Shown piece by piece: positions 33,591 to 39,572 of a stretch of DNA of 39,572 bases (its first letter is position 1; every line of letters begins with the position of its first letter). This DNA comes from an uncultured Oscillospiraceae bacterium (GTDB lineage: Bacteria > Bacillota > Clostridia > Oscillospirales > Ruminococcaceae). The stretch lies in the NCBI GenBank assembly GCA_910583935.1, contig CAJTZM010000016.1:1-39572 (forward strand). The letters are read 5' to 3'. Below the pieces are notes generated by a model. The model saw nothing but the letters and a program-made list of their open reading frames with translations, made no database searches and was not told where the DNA came from. A program made the translations under genes and the position numbers.

Positions 33591-33625
33591 ATAACAATTA
33601 CCTGCCTTTCGGAATGGTCTTTGCC

Positions 33626-33663
33626 AAAAGCGGCTATGCGGAAAATCCCGCATAGCCGCTTTT
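33626..33663 (-). terminator. Strong hairpin between the YviE-like gene and fliW
   Basis: A perfect 16-base stem (33626-33641 with 33648-33663) with a six-base loop. On the minus strand the stem ends in four T residues, then GG. It ends 36 bases upstream of fliW. It may be a weak terminator or attenuator, or an RNA-processing site separating fliW-csrA from the late operon. On the plus strand the following TTTTCTTTT would also favour termination. Confidence 0.6.
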
Positions 33664-33698
33664 CTTTTCGCGCGTTCCATGCAGCCCAAAGGACAAAA

Positions 33699-34295
33699 CT
33701 AAGCGCTTTCCTCTTCATAAGTCGGGCTGGAGCTGGGCGGAACATAGCGTGGCTCGCCCAAATACTCAATCTGAACCTCTGGGTACTGTGTAATATGCAT
33801 CTGGAATTTTCCGGGGACATAATCCATGACATTGCGCATAACTTCCCAGTCAAAATTCACCGATCCCGGATCGTAATCAAGATTCAGCTGCTGGGGCTGC
33901 CAGGAAATATCCGTTCCCGCCGAAGGCAGAAACGTCGTATAGGTCGTTGGCTGCTCCAAAACCTTTTGCCGCATAATTTCGCTGATTGTAACACCATCCT
34001 GAATCTGCGCCATCTGGTTGCCGAAATGAACATTCTCCCCGATGGTCTGATAGGCGGTTTGATTGCCCTTTTGGCCGTAATACCGGGCAAACTCACCGAG
34101 ATTGCGCAAATTCAAGCTGGCCCGCAGCTCTGTACTGTCCAAACGCACTTCAATATTGTGAGAATCTATATTCATCTGCGATGGATCGCGTATAAGCCGA
34201 TGCCGGGGATTCTGCGACTGCTTCATCTCCAGTCGGGCCGGTTCAATGCTGAAATTATATTCAATCGGTACATTTGTAATTTTCAGCAATTGCAT
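33699..34295 (-). CDS. YviE-like protein (DUF6470)
   Basis: 198 residues. It has the family layout: an N-terminal IxNVPIEYNFSIEPARLEM strand, IDSTEL-type repeats, a middle YGQKGNQTAYQTIGENVHFGNQMA helix, and a C-terminal PGKFQMHITQYPEVQIEYLG. In Bacillus yviE lies between flgL and fliW, the same place as here. Its molecular function is unknown. Confidence 0.85.
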   Translation of the reverse strand: MQLLKITNVPIEYNFSIEPARLEMKQSQNPRHRLIRDPSQMNIDSHNIEVRLDSTELRASLNLRNLGEFARYYGQKGNQTAYQTIGENVHFGNQMAQIQDGVTISEIMRQKVLEQPTTYTTFLPSAGTDISWQPQQLNLDYDPGSVNFDWEVMRNVMDYVPGKFQMHITQYPEVQIEYLGEPRYVPPSSSPTYEEESA

Positions 34296-34331
34296 AAGAA
34301 CACCTTCCTTCTGGTTTCGTCCAAAGCCTCG

Positions 34332-35387
34332 TTAGTTCATAAAGTCAAGTAAAGAGGAAGGCAGCACCTTACTTCCCAGCTGTAAAACCGCCAACCAGGA
34401 ATACTCACAGTCCTTCATCTTCATCGCCTCTTCCGCAGGGTCGGATGAAATCAGGTTCGTCTCCAGTCCGGTCATATTCTCGATATCCGCCTCTAAGGCC
34501 GTCTTCGTTCTCTCCAGAAAATTCATACGGGTTCCCAAATCCGTCCGCATCATGCCGACCTTATCGGTTAAAGAAACCAGCTGACGGTGCATATCGTCCG
34601 CATCGGTTTTTGCCAGATTGGGGGTAATGGCGTTCTGAATCTGGGTGAGCAGATCATACACATTCGAAGCGACGTTCGGCGTTCCGTCCTTGCCGGTTAT
34701 CCCTTCGCCAAATCCCAAAATATCCAAGCCGGAGAAGGAAACCTGAAACGCCGTTCGGGGATCTACCTGTGCGCCGTCGGCAAGCTTCAGCCCCAGTCCA
34801 ATATCCGCATAAATCTCCTCGCTGTTGGGAACCAGCGTCTTGGGCGGTGTGTTGGCCGGATCGTCGTAATAAAACTTCCCATCCGTATCCTTGTAGATTT
34901 TTTCTACCTCTACGCCGTTAAACTGCAGCTTGCCGCTTTGCTCGTTTACGGTAAAAGGCTGGGTGCTGTTATTGGTGCCGCTGAACAGATACTTTCCAGC
35001 AAACTGCGCATTGGCAAACTGAATAATTTCCTCTTTATTCTTTTCAATCTGCTTTGCGATGACCTCGCGGCTGGTCGCACCGTAGTCTTCACTCATCGCC
35101 TGCAGCACCTTCTCCTGCACCGACTGTAAAATCGAATGGATGGATTCCATATTGCTGTCCACCGATTTCATTTCAGCGTACAGGTTCTCAACATTGTCTA
35201 ACTGCTGGGTACTCTGGTACCGCTCCTCCTGAATGTGCATGGCGCGGCTGCCGTCGGAAACATTGTCCGAAAGCTTATTGAATTTTAAGCCCGAATCGCC
35301 GCGCTCCAGGCTCTGGGCCCGCTTAGACAGGGTGTTATTTAAAGTCCGCATATAATTGCGGCTGATCATTCGCTGCGCAACGCGCAT
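34332..35387 (-). CDS. flgL: Flagellar hook-associated protein FlgL
   Basis: 351 residues. The N-terminus MRVAQRMISRNYMRTLNNTLSK is followed by a flagellin-like helix (SGLKFNKLSDNVSDGSRAM). The C-terminal helices are around RMNFLERTKTALEADIENMTGLETNLIS. FlgL is the second hook-filament junction protein. The ATG at 35387 was chosen because AAAGG lies nine bases upstream; an ATG at 35396 abuts it. The gene lies 29 bases below flgK. Confidence 0.95.
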   Translation of the reverse strand: MRVAQRMISRNYMRTLNNTLSKRAQSLERGDSGLKFNKLSDNVSDGSRAMHIQEERYQSTQQLDNVENLYAEMKSVDSNMESIHSILQSVQEKVLQAMSEDYGATSREVIAKQIEKNKEEIIQFANAQFAGKYLFSGTNNSTQPFTVNEQSGKLQFNGVEVEKIYKDTDGKFYYDDPANTPPKTLVPNSEEIYADIGLGLKLADGAQVDPRTAFQVSFSGLDILGFGEGITGKDGTPNVASNVYDLLTQIQNAITPNLAKTDADDMHRQLVSLTDKVGMMRTDLGTRMNFLERTKTALEADIENMTGLETNLISSDPAEEAMKMKDCEYSWLAVLQLGSKVLPSSLLDFMN

Positions 35388-35416
35388 CTCTATCATCCTT
35401 TCTCTGCTTCATACGA

Positions 35417-37000
35417 TTAGAGGCCTACCCGACCCGTCCGATTGATGATCACGTCCAGCGCTTCGTCCATCGCAGTCATCAGCCGCGAGGCGGCGGACAG
35501 CGTTTTTTGGTAAAGCATGACGTTGGCAACCTCTTCGTCCACCACAACGCCGGAAACCTCATCGCGGTTATCCTGCAGGGTGTTCAGGATGGTCGAGGTG
35601 GCCGTGTGCCGGCTTTGCAGGTAGCTGATATCCTCCGCCAGCGTGGTCACATAGCCTTTGACATAATCCAAAAAGGTTCCGGTAAACTCCTCGCCGTTGG
35701 AATCAAACAGCTGGGTCCCGTCGGAAATCGCGTGATAAAGCGACAGCGCGTAGTTGCTTACATTATCCGCCGTACCGTCTTCGCTTCTTTGGAAGATCAG
35801 ATACCCCGAATCGGTGCTCAGCCGGTCGGAAATCGAAAGATTGTCAGCCGTAACCGGGATGTCGTCCCGCACATGGTATTTTCCATCCGCGTCCGGCTCG
35901 CTGCTCAAAGCGCCCATTAACTGGCGGTAAACAATGTTGCCGTCGGCGTCTTTCATAATATTGCCGTCCTCGTCGACCTCCGGGATAATGCGGTTAACCG
36001 TATTCACAAGCGTCTGGGCAAAGGCGTCCAGCTTATCCTGATAATAGAAGAAGCCCCGCTCGGCGCTCTCGCCCGGATTTTTCAGGTTCGGGCCGCGGCC
36101 GTTGAGGTAGTTGATCTGCGCCTTCACCGACCCGGACTGAATATCCGCCGCTTCGTTGGTCGATACCCACCGAACGCCTACGACATTGGTCTTTTCATCC
36201 TCTACCATCGAAAGCTGATCATATTTTTTGCCGCTCACAAGCGTCTGACCGTTGCACTCCACCGTCACCGTGCCATCCGCGTTGCTGCTGTACTGAATAT
36301 CGATATACTGAGACAGCTCATCTAAAAGCAGGTTCCGCTCGTCTAGCAGCTCGTTGGGCCCGAAATAGGGGTTATCCCCGATTACGCCGCTCATGCTTTC
36401 CATAATGGCATGGTTGAGTCCCGCGATCTGCTGCAGCTTTTTATTGACCTCCTGCACCGAAACATCCAGATCATACACCTGCTGGGAACGGGCGCTCTGC
36501 AGCTTTCCGCTGATCTGCTGCAGCGTCTGGGCCAAATTTTTAAACTCTGTGGCCACAATGTTGGCGTGGGTCTCGGAATACGCGTTGGTAGAGAAATTCT
36601 GCAGCGCGTCGTTGATGTTCATAATGCAGGAGCGAAGCCCTGTGTCATCCTTTGGGTTGTATTCGTTAATCGACGCCTGAATATCAATCAAAATCTTCGA
36701 GGACTGGTTAAAATAACCCACGTCGCTGTTTTCTTCCCGAAAACGCTTATCCAGAAACACGTCTCTGGTCTGGTCGATGCCCGTAATGTCAACGCCCTGG
36801 CCCGCAAGCCCTACCCGGCCGGTAGAATAGCGGGAACGGTAAGAATCCGTTGCGATTGCAACCTGAGTCGTACGCTGCCTTGTGTATCCAACAGAATCCC
36901 AGTTCGTCAGGTTCTGTCCGGCAATATCCAGCCCCTTCTGGGCCACGGTCAGGCCCCGTTTGGCCGTTTCAAAGCCTAAAAAAGTCGGTCGTAAATACAA
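35417..37000 (-). CDS. flgK: Flagellar hook-associated protein FlgK
   Basis: 527 residues. The N-terminus FLGFETAKRGLTVAQKGLDIAGQNLTN and the C-terminus EEVANVMLYQKTLSAASRLMTAMDEALDVIINRTGRVGL are diagnostic of FlgK. It is the first junction protein on the hook. The start is TTG at 37000 with GGAGGG six bases upstream. Confidence 0.96.
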   Translation of the reverse strand: MYLRPTFLGFETAKRGLTVAQKGLDIAGQNLTNWDSVGYTRQRTTQVAIATDSYRSRYSTGRVGLAGQGVDITGIDQTRDVFLDKRFREENSDVGYFNQSSKILIDIQASINEYNPKDDTGLRSCIMNINDALQNFSTNAYSETHANIVATEFKNLAQTLQQISGKLQSARSQQVYDLDVSVQEVNKKLQQIAGLNHAIMESMSGVIGDNPYFGPNELLDERNLLLDELSQYIDIQYSSNADGTVTVECNGQTLVSGKKYDQLSMVEDEKTNVVGVRWVSTNEAADIQSGSVKAQINYLNGRGPNLKNPGESAERGFFYYQDKLDAFAQTLVNTVNRIIPEVDEDGNIMKDADGNIVYRQLMGALSSEPDADGKYHVRDDIPVTADNLSISDRLSTDSGYLIFQRSEDGTADNVSNYALSLYHAISDGTQLFDSNGEEFTGTFLDYVKGYVTTLAEDISYLQSRHTATSTILNTLQDNRDEVSGVVVDEEVANVMLYQKTLSAASRLMTAMDEALDVIINRTGRVGL

Positions 37001-37014
37001 TGGTATCCCTCCAG

Positions 37015-37482
37015 TTAAATCTTCGTTTCAAAAAACGGAACGTTCTGCGTTCCCTCCCGCTGCTTTCCGCTGGCGTCGTAGGGCGCCGCAACGGCCTCCT
37101 CGTCCACGCCCAGCAGCTGAAGCCCCTCCTGGGCAAACGACATGGATTTTCCGTTAAAATACTTTATATCATACAAAGCCTGTTCAAACCGGCGGAACAG
37201 CTGATTCAAATCCTCCCGCTCCTGCCCTTCCAGCCGTTCGATAATCTGCTGAAAGCTTAGGCCCTGCAGACCAGCCTTGCTTTGCTCCTCTTCCCTTTGC
37301 TGCTCCATTTTCGCCAGGTGCATGTTCAGCGCCTGCTGGTTGGAGACAACCCGGCTGATGCGTTTGACATCATACGAAAGAATTGCCGCGTATTTTTCCT
37401 TTTCGTCGCCCGCCATTTTTTCTAAAAACCGGGTGTAATCCTCTAAAAAAGCACGATAGGTATCAAGCTGCAAAGTATTCAT
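37015..37482 (-). CDS. flgN: Flagellar chaperone FlgN
   Basis: 155 residues, mostly helical. The segment DYTRFLEKMAGDEKEKYAAILSYDVKRISRVVSNQQALNMHLAKME fits FlgN. Its position between flgM and flgK is standard. FlgN escorts FlgK and FlgL to the export gate. The ATG at 37482 lies eight bases after the flgM stop. Confidence 0.88.
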   Translation of the reverse strand: MNTLQLDTYRAFLEDYTRFLEKMAGDEKEKYAAILSYDVKRISRVVSNQQALNMHLAKMEQQREEEQSKAGLQGLSFQQIIERLEGQEREDLNQLFRRFEQALYDIKYFNGKSMSFAQEGLQLLGVDEEAVAAPYDASGKQREGTQNVPFFETKI

Positions 37483-37490
37483 CCCCCATC

Positions 37491-37805
37491 CTAGGCAAGA
37501 AACCAGCGCCGCATCATTGCCTCGGCCAGATCGCTTGTCGATACATGATAGGCTTTATTCTGAATGGCGCTGCGCAGTCCCTCCAGCTTTTCCGGAGAGG
37601 TAGGCTCATTCATCTCGGACGCAACCGCCCGGCTCAGCTGCTCGATCTCGCTTTTGCGGCTTCCCGCGTAGCTGATCTGGATCTGGTCGGTATTCTCGTT
37701 TCTTACAGCCGTCTCTTCTGCATGGGGCTCCGTCTGGCGGAGAGCATAAGGGCTTTTGGCCGCTTTACTGTATACGTGGTAAGCCGCCGCTGGATTGATT
37801 TTCAT
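37491..37805 (-). CDS. flgM: Anti-sigma-28 factor FlgM
   Basis: 104 residues. The conserved C-terminal sigma-binding region is DQIQISYAGSRKSEIEQLSRAVASE, then EKLEGLRSAIQNKAYHVSTSDLAEAMM (about 40-98). FlgM holds sigma-28 inactive until it is exported after hook completion. A sigma-28-like promoter (37860-37886) would make it autoregulatory. The ATG at 37805 follows GGGGGG. Confidence 0.94.
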   Translation of the reverse strand: MKINPAAAYHVYSKAAKSPYALRQTEPHAEETAVRNENTDQIQISYAGSRKSEIEQLSRAVASEMNEPTSPEKLEGLRSAIQNKAYHVSTSDLAEAMMRRWFLA

Positions 37806-37859
37806 TCAGGTATCCCCCCAATTCTGATTTGTTCATACCATAAAACTTTCTAATCACTT

Positions 37860-37886
37860 TGTTCGCCCATCTTTTGCAAAACTAAA
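37860..37886 (-). promoter_or_regulatory. Putative sigma-28 promoter of the flgM-csrA operon
   Basis: TTTAGTTT (complement of 37879-37886), an 11-base spacer, then GGCGAACA (complement of 37860-37867). The -35 is identical to those of the flagellin and surface-protein operons. The -10 matches GCCGATAA at 5 of 8. The leader is about 48 bases. Confidence 0.55.
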
Positions 37887-37925
37887 GTCCCGCCGCCCAA
37901 ATTCACAATTTCATCCGATTCGATC

Positions 37926-37954
37926 TTGTAAACGCCGGCTGTTTTTTGTATAAT
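37926..37954 (+). promoter_or_regulatory. Sigma-A promoter of the parA-comFB operon
   Basis: TTGTAA (37926-37931), a 17-base spacer and a perfect TATAAT (37949-37954). The expected start site near 37961 gives a leader of about 30 bases to the GTG at 37993. Confidence 0.7.
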
Positions 37955-37992
37955 AAAGGTCAAGCTTGCGTGAAATAAGGAGGGAACGGCCC

Positions 37993-38763
37993 GTGGCAAA
38001 GATTCTTTGCGTCTCCAACCAGAAGGGCGGCGTCGGCAAAACAACCACCACAAATATTCTGGCGATGGGACTTCGCCGGCTCGGGCGCCAGGTGCTTTGC
38101 GTCGACTTCGATCCCCAGGGGGATCTTTCCTTCAGCCTGCGGGCGGACAACCGGCTGGAAATGCAGAATTCCATTTATCACGCGCTCAAGGGCGAGCTTT
38201 TAACGGTACAAACGATTCAGCATACCGCCTTGTGCGACGTGATCCCCTCCAATATGCTGCTCAGCGGCATTGAGCTGGAATTCACCGGAAAAGGGCGGGA
38301 ATATCTGTTAAAAAGCTGCCTGCGGCCGGTGCTGCATCTGTACGACAATATCCTCATTGACTCGCCGCCGGCCCTGGGCATTTTAACCGTCAACGCCTTT
38401 ACCGCCGCCGACGCGGTGCTCATGCCGGTCAAGCCGGATATTTACAGCCTGCAGGGGCTGGTACAGCTGGCCGGAACCCTGGACGAGGTCCGCAAAAAAA
38501 GCAACCCTTCTTTAAAGGCCGCCGGGATTCTTCTGACCCATTTCGCCGCCCGGGAAACCGCCAGCAAGGTGATCCGGGAAACCTCTCAGGACATTGCCGA
38601 CAAGCTGGGGATTCCTCTTTTAAACACGACGATCCGGCGCAGCAACGAGGTGACCAACGCCCAGATCCACCGGGAGGACGCGTTTTCCTATGCGCCTCGG
38701 AACAGGGCCGTAGGCGATTACGGTGCGCTGGTGGAAGAGCTGGTTGATCGGGGGGTACTGTAA
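37993..38763 (+). CDS. ParA/Soj-type ATPase
   Basis: 256 residues. It has the deviant Walker A KGGVGKTT (11-18) and the DFDPQGD switch. Walker B is ILIDSPP, and the later VLMPVKPDIYSLQG fits the family. ParA ATPases position DNA or protein complexes through ATP-dependent gradients. No parB follows; a ComFB-domain protein takes its place. The GTG at 37993 has AAGGAGGG eight bases upstream and fits the promoter, whereas an ATG at 37966 lies almost at the predicted transcription start. Divergent from flgM, it could position chemotaxis or flagellar machinery, but that is inference. Confidence 0.9.
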   Translation: MAKILCVSNQKGGVGKTTTTNILAMGLRRLGRQVLCVDFDPQGDLSFSLRADNRLEMQNSIYHALKGELLTVQTIQHTALCDVIPSNMLLSGIELEFTGKGREYLLKSCLRPVLHLYDNILIDSPPALGILTVNAFTAADAVLMPVKPDIYSLQGLVQLAGTLDEVRKKSNPSLKAAGILLTHFAARETASKVIRETSQDIADKLGIPLLNTTIRRSNEVTNAQIHREDAFSYAPRNRAVGDYGALVEELVDRGVL

Positions 38764-38764
38764 A

Positions 38765-39226
38765 ATGGGAGCTTCCAGAAAGGATTTTGACAAGGAATAT
38801 ATTTTTAATCTGATCATGCCCACCGGCCCCGCCGCGGAGGAAGAGCCGCCCGTACAGGAGCAGGAGCCGCCGGAGGAATATGTAGAGCCCGCCGGAAACG
38901 GTCTGGACCTTTTAAAGGAGCGGGTCAGCCAGGCGGCCGCGCCGCCCTCGGTGCAGCTGCATTCGGTCAAGGAGCTGGTCCTGGTCAATTTAATGGAGCA
39001 GCTGGTGGTGGAACGGTTAGACGAAGCCTTTTCCAAATTCAACTGCTGCCGGTGTGACAAATGCCGCCGGGACGTGGCGGCACTGGCGCTCAACGCCCTA
39101 AAGCCTCATTATGTGGTAGCGGAGCCGGACCAGCTGCCTGCCCTAATCAAGGCCTGCGACACCAAGGAGATTTCCGCCGCGCTGGTCAAAGCGATTTTGC
39201 AGGTGAAAAGCCATCCGCAGCATTAA
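38765..39226 (+). CDS. ComFB-domain protein with acidic N-terminal linker
   Basis: 153 residues. A short N-terminal segment (MGASRKDFDKEYIFNLIMPT) precedes a Pro/Glu-rich linker (about 20-62). A ComFB domain (about 75-125) follows, with NLMEQLVVERLDEAFSKF and the four cysteines CCRCDKCRRD (C94, C95, C97, C100). This is the same layout as the shorter ComFB protein at 20439-20702. The ATG is one base past the ParA stop, after GGGGGG, so the two genes are co-translated. The basic/hydrophobic N-terminus could serve as the ParA-contacting peptide. A role as adaptor for the ATPase is inferred. Confidence 0.8.
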   Translation: MGASRKDFDKEYIFNLIMPTGPAAEEEPPVQEQEPPEEYVEPAGNGLDLLKERVSQAAAPPSVQLHSVKELVLVNLMEQLVVERLDEAFSKFNCCRCDKCRRDVAALALNALKPHYVVAEPDQLPALIKACDTKEISAALVKAILQVKSHPQH

Positions 39227-39251
39227 AATAAAAGCATATCGCCTGTCAAAA

Positions 39252-39283
39252 ACGGCCCGGCTTTTTCGCCGGACCGTTTTTTT
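39252..39283 (+). terminator. Terminator after the parA-comFB operon
   Basis: A 10-base stem with one mismatch (39252-39261 with 39268-39277) is followed by seven T residues (39277-39283). Confidence 0.9.
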
Positions 39284-39327
39284 GTGTCAGACCTTTCCCC
39301 TCGCCCTTTTTTTTCCAAAACCGGCGC

Positions 39328-39572
39328 TTAAATATGGTTCGGCAGATGGGGAATCCGTCTGGAAACATCCTCCTCCGACCAACGGATTTCAATCTGATCC
39401 CCATTCTGGATGCGCTCTAAATACGAAGCCGGCGTCCCGTTTCGAAGCAGCACGATTTCGCCGTGAGGGTCGTTGGGGTCAATATCTACATAGTTTAACA
39501 GATGGAAAAACTGATACAGCTCCCCGTCCTCCCGAGAAGGCAGCACCATCTCCCGGCCGTTGAACAATACCC
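39328..39572 (-). CDS. C-terminal fragment of an FtsA-like protein (5' part outside window)
   Basis: About 81 residues are visible and the frame is open to the right edge. The segment (LFNGREMVLPSREDGELYQFF, then VDIDPNDPHGEIVLLRNGTPASYLERIQNGDQIEIRW) resembles the small beta-grasp-like domain that ends clostridial FtsA/PilM-type Hsp70-fold proteins. No ATPase motifs are in view, so the assignment rests on this pattern only. It probably belongs to the neighbouring non-flagellar region. Confidence 0.35.
   Translation of the reverse strand, partial: VLFNGREMVLPSREDGELYQFFHLLNYVDIDPNDPHGEIVLLRNGTPASYLERIQNGDQIEIRWSEEDVSRRIPHLPNHI

Noticed and set aside
1..39572. CRISPR arrays, tRNA or rRNA genes, insertion sequences
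   Set aside because: No regularly spaced direct repeats, no tRNA- or rRNA-like sequence and no transposase motifs were seen.

Overview
This window is almost entirely a flagellar and chemotaxis locus from a Gram-positive, low-to-medium GC Firmicute, most likely a member of the Clostridia. The evidence is the clostridial gene order (fliE-F-G-H-I-J-K, flgD, a TIGR02530-type gene, flgE, flbD, motA, motB, fliM, fliY), strong GGAGG ribosome binding sites with several TTG and GTG starts, CheC-type FliY and CheV, a FliW/CsrA pair, no P-ring or L-ring genes, and a class B sortase. Nearly all genes lie on the minus strand, so transcription runs from high to low coordinates.

Layout in the direction of transcription. 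(1) At the right end, 39328-39572 holds the C-terminal fragment of an FtsA-like protein. (2) On the plus strand, a ParA-type ATPase and a ComFB-domain protein form a two-gene operon (37926-39284). It diverges from flgM. (3) flgM, flgN, flgK, flgL, a YviE-like gene, fliW and csrA form a late operon behind a sigma-28 promoter. (4) A divergent PilZ-like gene (plus) sits beside a coiled-coil chaperone candidate, then fliD, fliS and the frameshifted remains of a small gene in the fliT position. (5) A second sigma-28 promoter heads an unusual operon: a 1547-residue wall or surface protein with cadherin-like repeats, a class B sortase, flgB, flgC, a soluble MotA-like protein and a ComFB protein. (6) A 682-residue flagellin with its own promoter, CsrA-type leader and terminator is followed by an unrecognised 182-residue gene. 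(7) A methyl-accepting chemotaxis protein with a YjfB-like gene, and then cheV, are each followed by a terminator. (8) A long fliE-to-fliY operon starts from a near-consensus housekeeping promoter at 13545-13573 and runs off the left edge.

How the parts work together: the fliE operon encodes the basal body, type III export ATPase, hook, stator and switch. FlgM would hold sigma-28 until hook completion. Five sigma-28 promoters with identical spacing drive flagellin, fliD, flgM, the chemoreceptor and the sortase operon. FliW and CsrA would tune flagellin translation through two GGA sites in the flagellin leader. The most novel parts are the sortase/cadherin-repeat module fused transcriptionally to the rod genes flgB and flgC, the membrane-free MotA-like protein that keeps the FliG-contacting charge pair, and two ComFB-domain proteins (one beside a ParA ATPase). 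Together these hint at a cell-wall-anchored flagellar accessory system with nucleotide-controlled motor or positioning functions. That link is inference from gene order.
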